DNA of 64,000 nucleotides from CAZAZQ01 sp964489705 (GTDB lineage: Bacteria; Zixibacteria; MSB-5A5; GN15; FEB-12), in assembly GCA_964489705.1 (NCBI GenBank), contig CAZAZQ010000004.1, positions 1 through 64,000 of the forward strand, written 5' to 3'. The notes beneath the pieces were generated by a model. That model was given only the letters and a program-made list of their open reading frames with translations. It was not told the origin of the DNA and searched no databases. Below are positions 44,805-53,978 of the stretch, piece by piece. A program made the position numbers and the translations under genes. Each line of letters opens with the position of its first letter. The first letter of the stretch is position 1.

Positions 44805-46460
44805 ATGCGAAGAATAATCAGTCTCATTGGGATAGTGATAGGACTTGCCGCAGGGCAGAGCTGGGCGTCGGAGGTCACCGATGTCTCGTTGCATTATGAG
44901 AACGGCACCGCCGTTGCCAGCATCGACGTCGACGGCGGGGTACGGTTTACCCACCAGACCGAAGAGGCAAAAGACGGCAAGCCGTTTCGGGTGATTGTCG
45001 ATATCCTGACCGCCACCCATCATCTGCCGGCTATGAATTTTTCCTCTCTGCCCGACTGCCCCGTCCAGCGAATCCGCACCAGCCAGTATGCGGTGAAGCC
45101 GGAGAAAGTGGTGCGGGTAGTGTTCGACATGGAAGGGGAAACCTTCTACCGGGTCGACTCGGATGAAAAGACGATAACCCTGTTTTTCCCGGATAAACAG
45201 AAACGCTCGTTTGCCGATTGGTCGGCGACCTCGTTCGTTTCCAAAAAGAAGTCGCCTCATACGACGCCGCCTGCGGTAGCGTCGGTTGAGACAAAGACCT
45301 CGGCGAAGAAAGTTTCGAAGACCACCAAAGAGTTGAACCAAGAAATCAACGCTGATAGATTGGCAAGTTTGGCGGCTGAAGCGACTCCGCCGGAAGAAAA
45401 GGCGAAACCGACTCAAAAGAAGCAGGAAAAGCCGAAAACGGCACCGGCGAAAAAAAGCAGTGTCGCTTCCGTTCCGTCACAAGTGACCCCGCCGAAACCG
45501 AAGCCGGTTATGGTGGCGGATGTTCCGTTCGGTCCTGATTTTGACGAGAGTCTGCTCCAACCGGAAATACCCAAACCGGTAACGGAGCCAAAAGTTGCTG
45601 AGAATGAAGTCCCTCAGCCGAAACCTGTCGCTCCTCCGGCGGTGAAGAAACCTGCCGAAACGAAAGCGGCGCCGAGTTTTGCCCGGACAAAACAGGAAAA
45701 ATCTCGTTCCACGACTCCGGTTGAGAAAAAAGCGTCCGAGGAAAAAGCCGTCAAGCAAACTGTAGCGAAGACAAAAACGACAACGACAAAGACAACGACA
45801 AAGACAACGACAAAGAGTTCTTCTTCCAAAACGTTTGTGAAAGCCGCTCCTCAAAAAACTACTGCCCCCGCCCCCGTGACGGCGGCTCAGGCTGAGACGT
45901 CGGCACCGGCTCCGAAAGTGACGGCGAAGAAGAAGTCGCAGCCGAAGACGACGGTTTCTTCCGCCAAGGTGAGTCCGGCTCCGAAAACGGAGAGTAAGAC
46001 AAAAGAGCAAAAAGGGTTTGATACGACCACGATCAAAAAAGGAACGAAGAGTCAACAGAAGAAGCTTCCGACCTCTCGTTTCCGTCGTAGTCCGACCTCG
46101 CCGACGAAAATCAAAGGAACGCTGGTGGCGGAATTTCCCAAGCGTTTGGTCATCAAGTATCGGGTGCAAAGTCCTCGCGACCCGTTCGAAACGTTAATCA
46201 ACGAAGCGAAGACGTACAACAGCCCGATTGAAAAGAGAATACCGAATGTCGAGGGCTTGAAGTTGGTCGGTGTCCTCCAAGCGGAAGACGGCACCAACAG
46301 CGCCCTGTTTGAAGATAAAAGCGGCTACGGCTACATCCTGAAGGAAGGCGACAAGGTGCGCAAGGGTTATGTCTTGCGGGTGGAAAGCGACCGGGTCTAC
46401 TTCCAGATCTTTGAGTACGGGTGGAGCCGAACCGTGGCATTGAATATTGAAGAAGATTGA
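44805..46460 (+). CDS. pilP: AMIN domain + Lys/Thr/Pro linker + PilP-like C-terminal domain
   Basis: 551 residues, three times the usual PilP length. The ATG at 44805 follows GGAGG; the GTG at 44793 overlaps the ribosome site. Signal peptide RRIISLIGIVIGLAAGQSWAS. Residues about 22-130 are an AMIN domain (VTDVSLHYENGTAVASIDVDGG ... FRVIVDIL ... VVRVVFDME), normally the peptidoglycan-binding N-terminus of PilQ. About 140-415 is a low-complexity linker rich in Lys, Thr, Pro and Ala. The last 120 residues (RDPFETLINEA ... VEGLKLVGVLQAEDGTNSALFEDKSGYGYILKEGDKV) are a PilP-type beta domain linking PilNO to the secretin. No lipobox was seen, unlike classical PilP. A periplasm-spanning role is inferred. 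Confidence 0.87.
   Translation: MRRIISLIGIVIGLAAGQSWASEVTDVSLHYENGTAVASIDVDGGVRFTHQTEEAKDGKPFRVIVDILTATHHLPAMNFSSLPDCPVQRIRTSQYAVKPEKVVRVVFDMEGETFYRVDSDEKTITLFFPDKQKRSFADWSATSFVSKKKSPHTTPPAVASVETKTSAKKVSKTTKELNQEINADRLASLAAEATPPEEKAKPTQKKQEKPKTAPAKKSSVASVPSQVTPPKPKPVMVADVPFGPDFDESLLQPEIPKPVTEPKVAENEVPQPKPVAPPAVKKPAETKAAPSFARTKQEKSRSTTPVEKKASEEKAVKQTVAKTKTTTTKTTTKTTTKSSSSKTFVKAAPQKTTAPAPVTAAQAETSAPAPKVTAKKKSQPKTTVSSAKVSPAPKTESKTKEQKGFDTTTIKKGTKSQQKKLPTSRFRRSPTSPTKIKGTLVAEFPKRLVIKYRVQSPRDPFETLINEAKTYNSPIEKRIPNVEGLKLVGVLQAEDGTNSALFEDKSGYGYILKEGDKVRKGYVLRVESDRVYFQIFEYGWSRTVALNIEED
45779..45814 (+). repeat. Three tandem 12-bp repeats encoding T-T-T-K
   Basis: GACAACGACAAA repeated three times (45779, 45791, 45803) inside the low-complexity linker of the PilP-like protein; prone to length change by slippage. 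Confidence 0.85.
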
Positions 46461-46480
46461 TGAAAGGCAGGTGTTTGATA

Positions 46481-47767
46481 ATGATAAGGAAGAAAGACAA
46501 ATTCGTTCACGTGCTGTTAGGGTTGCTCATTGTCATGGCAACATCCACTCTTCTGGCGACGGCTGAAGAGAAACCGGATCCGAATGCCCCTATCAAGAAC
46601 CTGCAATTTCAATCTGCGGATATTCGTTCGGTCTTGACCTTCTTGGCGGACTACGGCGGCGTCAACGTCGTGGTGGCTCCCGAAGTGAGCGGCACGGTGA
46701 CGATTAAGCTCAAAGATGTCATGTGGCGCACCGCCATGGATATCATTGGTCGCACCTACAATCTGGCGATTGTGGACGAAGAGAAAGGCTACATCCGGGT
46801 GCTGCCGGAAGAGGCGTACCGCAAAGAAGTGACCGAGCAGGAAAAGCATAAACTGGAACAGCGCCAACTAGCGGAGCTGGAGACCAAGATTGTCAAGATC
46901 TCGAACTCCACCTCGGATGATATCGTTCAAGCGGTGAAATCGCTTCTCTCCGACCGGGGACAAGCAAACAGCGACCCGCGCTCCAACTCGATTATTATTC
47001 AGGAAGTGCCGTCGAATATGGATAAGGTACTGGATTTCATCGCCGAGTTGGATAAACCGGCTCGTCAGATAAAAATTTCCGCTCAGCTTTTGGAGATCTG
47101 GTCTCGGGATGAGCAGGAGCTGGGTATCAACTGGAATGCCCAGGGTACCTATACCACCGAGTCAGGTCGTTCCTACCCGCAAAAGGGTGAGGTTATCGCC
47201 GCCCGCAGTCCCGATGTGGTGGGACGGTATACCGTGACGGCGTTGCAGCACGGCTGGTCAGTCGATGCTTTTATTGAGACCATTATCCAGAACGGCAAGG
47301 GAAAGATTCTCGCTCACCCCGAAATCACCACGGTGGACAACAAGGAAGCCAAGATTCAAATGGGACAGAAGATTCCGGTAAAGCAGTTTGACGAGTCCGG
47401 CAACGTGGTCATTAAGTTCGAGGAAGTGGGCACGATTCTTCATGTCACTCCGCACATCACCGCCGAGAACCAAATCTTGATGGATCTGCGCCCGGAGCGG
47501 TCGACCTACGAGTTTGACCCCAACGGCGTCATCATCAATACGAGCAATGCCTCCACCAACGTCATCGTCGCCAGCGGGCAGACCGCGGTCATCGGCGGCT
47601 TGACGACCGAGGACGAAGTCGAGACGGAAGTGGGTATTCCTTTGTTGAAGGATATCCCCTTGCTCGGACGGCTCTTCAAATACACCAACAAGCGGATGGA
47701 AAGCCGGGATTTGGTTATTTTCGTGACCCCGACGATTGTCGATCAAGAGTTGGCTTCCGGTCAATGA
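46481..47767 (+). CDS. pilQ: Type IV pilus secretin PilQ, short form
   Basis: 428 residues, much shorter than proteobacterial PilQ because the N-terminal AMIN domains are missing. The ATG at 46481 is chosen for its GGCAGGTG site and signal peptide (IRKKDKFVHVLLGLLIVMATSTLLATA); an ATG at 46460 overlapping the pilP stop is possible. STN/N0 domain about 27-100 (NLQFQSADIRSVLTFLADYGG), N1 domain about 115-190, secretin barrel about 200-425 with VIVASGQTAVIGGL and PLLKDIPLLGRLFKY. Forms the outer-membrane ring for the pilus. Confidence 0.95.
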   Translation: MIRKKDKFVHVLLGLLIVMATSTLLATAEEKPDPNAPIKNLQFQSADIRSVLTFLADYGGVNVVVAPEVSGTVTIKLKDVMWRTAMDIIGRTYNLAIVDEEKGYIRVLPEEAYRKEVTEQEKHKLEQRQLAELETKIVKISNSTSDDIVQAVKSLLSDRGQANSDPRSNSIIIQEVPSNMDKVLDFIAELDKPARQIKISAQLLEIWSRDEQELGINWNAQGTYTTESGRSYPQKGEVIAARSPDVVGRYTVTALQHGWSVDAFIETIIQNGKGKILAHPEITTVDNKEAKIQMGQKIPVKQFDESGNVVIKFEEVGTILHVTPHITAENQILMDLRPERSTYEFDPNGVIINTSNASTNVIVASGQTAVIGGLTTEDEVETEVGIPLLKDIPLLGRLFKYTNKRMESRDLVIFVTPTIVDQELASGQ

Positions 47768-47839
47768 TGATGTTCGAGGGGTTGGTGGGGAGAAACAGGC
47801 ACACGAGTGAAAAAAGGTTTTGAAATATCAGGAGAAGCC

Positions 47840-49927
47840 ATGAAAAATCTTACCGTACTAGTAAAGACGTGTACCATCATACTCGTCGGCATAGCCGTGG
47901 TGGGGATGTTCGGTTGTTCCTCGAAAAGTGTTCTGGACGAAGAGAACACCAGTACCATCAGCCTGACGGCGAGCCCCGATTCGGTCACCGTCGGTTCAAA
48001 CATCGTGGTGGAAGCGACCGTGACCCAAGACGGTACACCGCAAGCCGACCAGGTGGTGACTTTTTCATGCACCCCGTCGAGCGCCGGTTCGTTTACTCCC
48101 TCTGTCGATACGACTGATGCCAATGGCGTCGCCGCGACGATTTTCGTGCCGACTCTCTCCGGTTCGGTGGAAATCGAAGCGGCGTTGGTCGGAGGCTCGG
48201 TTTCCAGCACCGCCACGGTGACCGTCACCCAGAGTCAGCAGGCGGGAGGAAATGTCACTATTAGCGTTTCGCCGAGCTTGATTTTGGCGAACGGTTCGGA
48301 CACTTCGGTGGTAACGATTACCGTCCGCGACCAGAGCGGTCAACCGGCGCCGGATTCGACGTTGGTCAAGCTGACGGCAGGAGAAAAGTTTGAAGATATT
48401 GACGGCAATGGCTATTGGTCGAGCGGCATCGATTCTCTTGTTTACGATGCCAACGACAACGGCCAGTGGGATGCGTTGGGATTGATTCCTTCGACCGCTT
48501 TGGTGACCGGCGGCTTGGGGCAGGCACAGGTGAACTATATCGCCGGCTACGACGCCTTGACCGTGTACATCAAAGCTACCGTCGATGACAACGGCATTGA
48601 AGGAACCGCCGAGCAGTCCATTCAGCTTTCGCCGGATGCGACGGTCAACTCCATTTATCTCTCGTCCGACTCGATTAACTTGGTGGTCAAGCAGACCGGC
48701 GGTATCGAGTCCGCCTTGTTATACGCCACCGGGTACGATGTCAACGGGAATACCGTTCCGGAAGGACTGACGATAAATTTCATTATTGTTGACGGTCCCG
48801 GAGGAGGGGAACACTTGGGGACGGTCGGCTACGGTCCGTATCAGGCGGTGACCAACAGTCAAGGAATCGCCACCGCGCCGATTCATTCGGGAACAGTCTC
48901 CGGAACGATTCGGATCCGCGCCTACGTCGATACGGTCTTGTCGAACGCCACCCAAATTCTGGTGTCCGCCGGACCGCCGGCGTATATTGTCGTCGGGACG
49001 GAGGAATGTAACGTCGATTACTGGGATAATGTCGGAGAAAAAGTCGGTATTACGGCGGTGGTGTCGGATATTTACATGAACCCCGTCAACGACTCGACCG
49101 TCGTCTACTTCACTACCGACGAAGGGACGATGAAGTCACACGAAGCGCGCACGCAGGATCTGGAAGGCATCGCTACCACTGTCTGGATTTCAGGCACGAA
49201 TGTCGATTCCGCTGACGGGCGGGTGTTGGTTATCGCCGAAACTGCTGGCGGTACGGTGGTAGACACCGGCATGTTTTTCAATACCCATATCCCCGACACC
49301 CTTATCGTTTCCGGAGTTCCCGATAGCATGCTTGCCGACGGATTTGGCAGAGCGGTGGTCTTTGTCGACGGATATGATCTCAACTGGAATCCGCTTATCA
49401 ACGGTACCAGTTTCAAAGCCGACGCCAACTTCTTGAGTGTGCAGGGAGGAAGCTTGGAGGACGGTTGTTACTCTTCGCGAGCTCGAGTGGAAATCAATTC
49501 CGCAACTCTCAATGAAGATTATTCCATGACCGGCGGGAATGATGACGGTATTGGTGCTGTAGATGTGGTTACCTATTGGGCTGGTATGGCACAGTCGACC
49601 TATTCGATTGTGTTGACAACCGGTCCCGCGTATGCAGGGAACTGCAGCATTAACGGAAGCTCGTCCGTGGATCCGGGGGAACAAGTTCGTTTCACGGTGG
49701 TGATAAAAGACCGTTATGGCAACCCCTTGGGTGATCATACTATCACCATGACCGCCTCCGGCGGAACCATCGCCGGTGCTACTCAGGAGACGGATAGATA
49801 TGGCGAAGCCAGCGGTTTCGTGTGGACGGCTCCGGGTACCCCCGGCAGTTATACCATCACGGTATACGATTCCGACCCGCGCGGCGGCATTTACATTACC
49901 AAGAGCGCCACGGTCAACGAGCAGTAA
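47840..49927 (+). CDS. Large Ig-like (Big_1/invasin-like) lipoprotein linked to the pil operon
   Basis: 695 residues. ATG at 47840 with GGAG 5 nt upstream. The signal ends VVGMFGC, a likely lipobox, followed by SSKS. Repeated bacterial Ig-like domains: ISLTASPDSVTVGSNIVVEATV, ISVSPSLILANGSDTSVVTITV, IYLSSDSINLVVKQTGG, SMLADGFGRAVVFVDGYD, and VDPGEQVRFTVVIKDRYGNP. No catalytic motif. It starts 72 bp after pilQ on the same strand and is closed by a terminator, so it may be the last gene of the pil transcript. Possible surface adhesin or pilus-associated factor; this link rests on position only. Confidence 0.86.
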   Translation: MKNLTVLVKTCTIILVGIAVVGMFGCSSKSVLDEENTSTISLTASPDSVTVGSNIVVEATVTQDGTPQADQVVTFSCTPSSAGSFTPSVDTTDANGVAATIFVPTLSGSVEIEAALVGGSVSSTATVTVTQSQQAGGNVTISVSPSLILANGSDTSVVTITVRDQSGQPAPDSTLVKLTAGEKFEDIDGNGYWSSGIDSLVYDANDNGQWDALGLIPSTALVTGGLGQAQVNYIAGYDALTVYIKATVDDNGIEGTAEQSIQLSPDATVNSIYLSSDSINLVVKQTGGIESALLYATGYDVNGNTVPEGLTINFIIVDGPGGGEHLGTVGYGPYQAVTNSQGIATAPIHSGTVSGTIRIRAYVDTVLSNATQILVSAGPPAYIVVGTEECNVDYWDNVGEKVGITAVVSDIYMNPVNDSTVVYFTTDEGTMKSHEARTQDLEGIATTVWISGTNVDSADGRVLVIAETAGGTVVDTGMFFNTHIPDTLIVSGVPDSMLADGFGRAVVFVDGYDLNWNPLINGTSFKADANFLSVQGGSLEDGCYSSRARVEINSATLNEDYSMTGGNDDGIGAVDVVTYWAGMAQSTYSIVLTTGPAYAGNCSINGSSSVDPGEQVRFTVVIKDRYGNPLGDHTITMTASGGTIAGATQETDRYGEASGFVWTAPGTPGSYTITVYDSDPRGGIYITKSATVNEQ

Positions 49928-49968
49928 AAAATGACATAGAGCAGAGTGAAGTGAGAGGTGAGGCTAAG

Positions 49969-49998
49969 GACCGCCGGGTGTTCCGGCGGTCTTTTCCT
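49969..49998 (+). terminator. Terminator of the pil operon / Ig-like lipoprotein
   Basis: Stem GACCGCCGG (49969-49977) / CCGGCGGTC (49983-49991), loop GTGTT, then TTTTCCTTT. Confidence 0.88.
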
Positions 49999-50652
49999 TT
50001 ACCCTTTTACCTTGTTGATGTTTTCTTCCTTACCCAGCACCACCAACACGTCTGAGTCGGTAATCCGGTAATCTCCGCCGGGAACGAAATCGATTTCCCC
50101 CGAGTCGGCTTTTTTGATGGCGATAATCTGGACGTGGTATTTTTTCCGCAGTTTGAGCTCGATAAGAGTCTTGCCGACAAACTTTTCTGGCGGAGTCAGC
50201 TCCGCCACGTAGTAATCGCTTGCCAAGGGCAGGTAATCGATGAGGTTAGGCTGCGCTAAGGAGCGGGAGAGCTTTATCGCCATTTCTTCTTCGGGAATAA
50301 TTGCTTTGGTAGCGCCCACTTTGAGCAGAATGCGGGCATGGTCGTCCGAATTTGCCTTGACGATGATTTGACGGGCGCCCAACTCTTTGAGATGCAGGCT
50401 GATGAGAATGGAGGCGTGGGAATCTTCCCCTGTCGAGACGATGAAGCAATCGAACTGCTCCACGGAAAGGTTTTCCAGAAACTTCCGGTCGGTGGCGTCG
50501 GCAAGTACCGCCACCACGGAGGGGAGCTCTTGCAGCGGTTGCACCCGAGCTTTGTTGTTGTCGATGGCGGTGACTTTGCACTCCAACCCGGCTAAGGTTT
50601 TGGCAACCATAGCCCCGAAGTTTCCCAGACCGATAACCGCAAACTGTTTCAT
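49999..50652 (-). CDS. ktrA: Potassium uptake regulatory protein KtrA (TrkA family)
   Basis: 217 residues. RCK Rossmann domain with FAVIGLGNFGAMVAKTL and the ribose-binding acid in TAIDNNKARV, followed by a TrkA-C domain (about 135-217, VAELTPPEKFVGKTLIELKL). A cytoplasmic ring that gates KtrB in response to nucleotides. It lies 10 bp downstream of ktrB; the one-RCK length is that of KtrA rather than of two-domain TrkA. Confidence 0.94.
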   Translation of the reverse strand: MKQFAVIGLGNFGAMVAKTLAGLECKVTAIDNNKARVQPLQELPSVVAVLADATDRKFLENLSVEQFDCFIVSTGEDSHASILISLHLKELGARQIIVKANSDDHARILLKVGATKAIIPEEEMAIKLSRSLAQPNLIDYLPLASDYYVAELTPPEKFVGKTLIELKLRKKYHVQIIAIKKADSGEIDFVPGGDYRITDSDVLVVLGKEENINKVKG

Positions 50653-50662
50653 ACTCGTTCCT

Positions 50663-52054
50663 CTATCCGACTAAAATTTCTTCTTCAAGGTATACGATTT
50701 CTCCTTGCTCCGCCGGTCGTGCCAGGGCAAACGCCAACGTCAGCAGCCCCACCCTGCCGGCGAACATCAACAATATCAGGAGAATTTTTCCCCAATCGTG
50801 AAGGGTGGAAGTTGCCCCGAGTGACAGTCCGACCGTCCCGAAAGCGGAAATCACTTCAAAGAGGTTGTCGACGAACACTCCTTTGCTCACGAGGTGAGGA
50901 ATGGGTTCTTCTTCGATGAAGACGAACAACACGAACATGACGACGATGACCAAGAAAGCAAGCAGGGTGACGGTAAGCGCCCGCCTGACGGAGTCGGCGC
51001 TGATGGAGCGTTTGAATGCCGCTACCGAGCGTTTTCCCCGGAAGCGGTTCCATACCAGCAGCATGACGGTGGCGAAGGTGGTAGTTTTTACCCCGCCGCC
51101 GGTAGAGCCGGGGCAGGCGCCGATGAACATGAGAATCATCGTAATCAAAATGCTGACTTCCGTCAGGTTGACTTGGCTGAGGGTGTTGAATCCTGCCGTC
51201 CGGCAGGTGACCGATTGAAAGAAAGCGTTCAGGAGATTATATCCGAAGCCGGTGCTTTTGAAGGCGTTATGATATTCGGTAAAGTAAAACACAACCGTCC
51301 CGCCGACCAGCAAGATACCGGTGGTGGTCAGGCAGAGCTTGGAGTGGAGCGAGAGCATCACTTCTTTTTTGGTCAGGCGGGCGTATACTTCCCGAATCAC
51401 GATGAACCCCAATCCCCCGCTGATAATAAGCAACGAGAAGACAAGCACCGTGTAGCCGTCGGATCGGTAGCTTTCCAGGCTGTTGCTGAAAGTCGAAAAA
51501 CCGGCGTTACAAAAAGCGGAGATAGAGTGGAAGATGGCATAGAAAACCGCTTTTCCCGTCGGATACTGGGTTTGGAACTTGATATACAGTGCCACCGCTC
51601 CGAGAAATTCGAAGATGAAGGTTGTGGAAATGACTGCTTTCAGGAGAGTTACGTAATGAATACCCGAGCCGGAGCTGAAACTCTGCGAGAAGCCGTAGCG
51701 ATCGTGAAAAGACAAGCGTGAACCCAGCGACACCAGCAAGCCGGTGGTAAAAGTCATAATTCCCAGACCGCCCAGTTGAATCAGGATGAGGATGACGATT
51801 TGCCCGAAAAAGGAAAAATCCTTGCCGGTATCGAGCACCGTCAACCCCGTGACACACACCGCCGAGGTGGAGGTAAAGAGAGCGTCAATAAGCGTAATGG
51901 GTTGCTCTTTCTCGCTTATCGGCAGCAGCAAGACGGCTGTCCCTAACAGAATGGTCAGCAAAAAATAAATTGCCGCCCGACGTCCCGGACTTACGCCTAA
52001 CAATTCCATAATGTCTGTAAAGGTATAGTGGTTTGTCGGCGGACGCCACTTCAA
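50663..52054 (-). CDS. ktrB: Potassium uptake membrane subunit KtrB (TrkH family)
   Basis: 463 residues with four pore-loop repeats: TSTSAVCVTGL, SISAFCNAGF, SVTCRTAGF and SAFGTVGLS, each with the conserved filter glycine. About eight or more membrane helices. The TTG at 52054 is used because AGAGACGATT precedes it; an ATG at 52009 without a ribosome site is the alternative (start IMELLGVSPGRR). Divergent from the outer-membrane protein gene at 52210. Confidence 0.93.
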   Translation of the reverse strand: MKWRPPTNHYTFTDIMELLGVSPGRRAAIYFLLTILLGTAVLLLPISEKEQPITLIDALFTSTSAVCVTGLTVLDTGKDFSFFGQIVILILIQLGGLGIMTFTTGLLVSLGSRLSFHDRYGFSQSFSSGSGIHYVTLLKAVISTTFIFEFLGAVALYIKFQTQYPTGKAVFYAIFHSISAFCNAGFSTFSNSLESYRSDGYTVLVFSLLIISGGLGFIVIREVYARLTKKEVMLSLHSKLCLTTTGILLVGGTVVFYFTEYHNAFKSTGFGYNLLNAFFQSVTCRTAGFNTLSQVNLTEVSILITMILMFIGACPGSTGGGVKTTTFATVMLLVWNRFRGKRSVAAFKRSISADSVRRALTVTLLAFLVIVVMFVLFVFIEEEPIPHLVSKGVFVDNLFEVISAFGTVGLSLGATSTLHDWGKILLILLMFAGRVGLLTLAFALARPAEQGEIVYLEEEILVG

Positions 52055-52209
52055 AATCGTCTCTTTCTCCCGCTTATTTTATGGTGGCTGGCGGGATGGA
52101 ATTTGCCTATATTACTTCAAAGTTATTCTCGACGGTTTGCCGACATAGTATGTAGAAGCTGTAAAAGCTTTTCATTTGTGAACGCAAAAGCGATGATGAA
52201 GGTGACCCC

Positions 52210-52893
52210 ATGAAGAAACTTGCAAAACCGGTCGTTTTTTTGACTCTTTTCGTCTTGGCGTTTGGTTCCGTTTCGGAGGCTCGTATCCGTCGGGTGCCGA
52301 AGCGTTACCATGTGCTGGAGGGATATGGAGGATATTCCAATCCCATCGGTTCGTATGAGATGATAGGTTCCCAGGTGTTTCATATCGGTAATCAGTACTA
52401 TTCCATCACTGCCGGTGACTTGTACGAGCCAACCTACCACCTCGGCGCCAGCTATGGTGTCTTGCGGCGGAATCGGGTATATGTCAGTCTCGGTTTTACC
52501 TACACCAAGATAGCGACGTTGGATACTTTTTATGCCGCCCCAAACGTCAAATTCTATTTCATCGACGCTTCTCCCTCTTTCAACCAGTACGACTTTGATT
52601 TCAACCTGAATGTCTTCGGCGCCAATCTCGCCCGGCGACCGCTTGCCCCCTATCTCGGCATCGGTTTTCACGGAGGAATAACGACCCAAAGCGCCCGCGG
52701 GTATGCCTCGGAAAATTGGGTGACGTTGGCGGGGAGCATCAATTTCGGCATCGATTTTGTGCTCTGGCGGGCTCCCCAGAAACGCTCCTTTGTCACCCTC
52801 TCCTCGGTCAACAGCGTCGATCTTTTCGCTTCCGACCGCCGTCCGAAATATCTGAATTTCGGGCTGGGACTGAGATATTTTTACCGACCGTGA
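52210..52893 (+). CDS. Probable outer-membrane beta-barrel protein, function unknown
   Basis: 227 residues. ATG with AAGGTGA upstream. Signal peptide KKLAKPVVFLTLFVLAFGSVSEA. The rest alternates short amphipathic strands (VYVSLGFTYTKIATL, LAPYLGIGFHGGI, WVTLAGSINFGIDFVLW) and ends LNFGLGLRYFYRP, with an aromatic near the C-terminus as in small 8-strand barrels. No family recognised. Followed by a terminator-like hairpin. Confidence 0.8.
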   Translation: MKKLAKPVVFLTLFVLAFGSVSEARIRRVPKRYHVLEGYGGYSNPIGSYEMIGSQVFHIGNQYYSITAGDLYEPTYHLGASYGVLRRNRVYVSLGFTYTKIATLDTFYAAPNVKFYFIDASPSFNQYDFDFNLNVFGANLARRPLAPYLGIGFHGGITTQSARGYASENWVTLAGSINFGIDFVLWRAPQKRSFVTLSSVNSVDLFASDRRPKYLNFGLGLRYFYRP

Positions 52894-52918
52894 CGAGATG
52901 GTTGTTGTTGGCGTGACG

Positions 52919-52951
52919 AAGACCGAAAAATCGGTGCTTTCTGGTCTTTTT
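52919..52951 (+). terminator. Probable terminator
   Basis: AAGACC (52919-52924) pairs with GGTCTT (52943-52948), an inner ACCGA/TCGGT hairpin competes with it, and TTT follows. Only moderately strong. Confidence 0.45.
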
Positions 52952-53041
52952 GAAGATTTCCAATGCGAAGTCGGCGGTCTATACGGACGGAGACTTTTGC
53001 GTGGTGGTGACGGAGCATAGGAATAAGGAAAGGAGTATGAG

Positions 53042-53881
53042 ATGATTCGCCGGTGGTGGCTGGTTTTTGTAGTGCTGAACCTGATAGCGGGACTTGTTAT
53101 AATAACTGGCGGGTGCGGCAAAGACGAACCCTCCGCTCTTCGGTTGGTTGCTCCAAACGGTTTCTATTACAAAGGAGAAATGAGCGACACCATCCCCGAT
53201 TCGCTTCTGGAATTTGCCGTTGTCGACGGCAACAATAATTACATTCCCGCCGTGCAGATTCAGTTGGAGCCGGTGGAAGGAGACGGCACTTTGAGCCATC
53301 GTTCCGTCACGACCGATTCGACCGGCTATGCCCGTTTTTGGTATGCCTTCACCGGCGCACTCGGACATGCTGTCGTGCGTTTGACGATACCGACCGACAC
53401 CGTGATAATCGAACTGCGGGCGAATACGTTAATCCCCGGTGTGCATGGACAGGGGCAGTACGTGTTGTTCGATGATACCTATGCCGATGTCAGGCATTTT
53501 AACGGCGATCCGGCATCAATCGACGAGGATCCGTCGTACTGGCGGGTCTATGTGAACTACGAGCAGGCGTTGGGGGTGGTGGTTATCGTCGACGACAGCA
53601 ATCATGACGAGACCGCCAATGACGCCGAGCAGGTGGAAGGAGTGATTGTCAATACCGTCTACTCGAAGAAAACCCCCGAAGGGATAGGTATCGGATCGCC
53701 GATAGATTCCGTTCGGAGCGCCTACGGTACTCCCGATACCGTCTGGCTCTACGACGACGGCAACCCCGCCAACAAAGCCGTCGCGTTCGATTACAACCGG
53801 CTTGGAATGACCTTTTACTGCGATACGCTCGATACTATCGTCGAGGAGATCCACTTGACCGAATATGTGACGGGCAAGTGA
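53042..53881 (+). CDS. Lipoprotein with Ig-like domain, function unknown
   Basis: 279 residues. ATG after AAAGGAGTATGAG. Signal RRWWLVFVVLNLIAGLVIITGGC with lipobox ITGGC, so anchored in the membrane. An N-terminal Ig-like domain (LRLVAPNGFYYKGEM ... VQIQLEPVEGDGTLSHRSVTTDSTGYARFWY) of invasin-like style is followed by a C-terminal region (EGIGIGSPIDSVRSAYGTPD ... FDYNRLGMTFYCD) resembling the SmpA/BamE-like 'G.s.eeV...G.P' pattern. No function assigned. Confidence 0.82.
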   Translation: MIRRWWLVFVVLNLIAGLVIITGGCGKDEPSALRLVAPNGFYYKGEMSDTIPDSLLEFAVVDGNNNYIPAVQIQLEPVEGDGTLSHRSVTTDSTGYARFWYAFTGALGHAVVRLTIPTDTVIIELRANTLIPGVHGQGQYVLFDDTYADVRHFNGDPASIDEDPSYWRVYVNYEQALGVVVIVDDSNHDETANDAEQVEGVIVNTVYSKKTPEGIGIGSPIDSVRSAYGTPDTVWLYDDGNPANKAVAFDYNRLGMTFYCDTLDTIVEEIHLTEYVTGK

Positions 53882-53913
53882 GTTTGCTCGTTTGCCTTCG
53901 TGGTCATTCAACC

Positions 53914-53942
53914 TTGACACCCTATTCCGCTTTCGATATATT
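53914..53942 (+). promoter_or_regulatory. Promoter of the cyclophilin gene
   Basis: TTGACA 53914-53919, 17-bp spacer, TATATT 53937-53942; the start codon is 36 bp further, with AAAGGA before it. Confidence 0.75.
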
Positions 53943-53978
53943 CGCCGACAAAGGAAAAATTTTTGAAAGGATTAACGA

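Noticed and set aside
44079..45416. 445-codon minus-strand open frame opposite pilO/pilP
   Set aside because: Shadow of two well-supported pilus genes.
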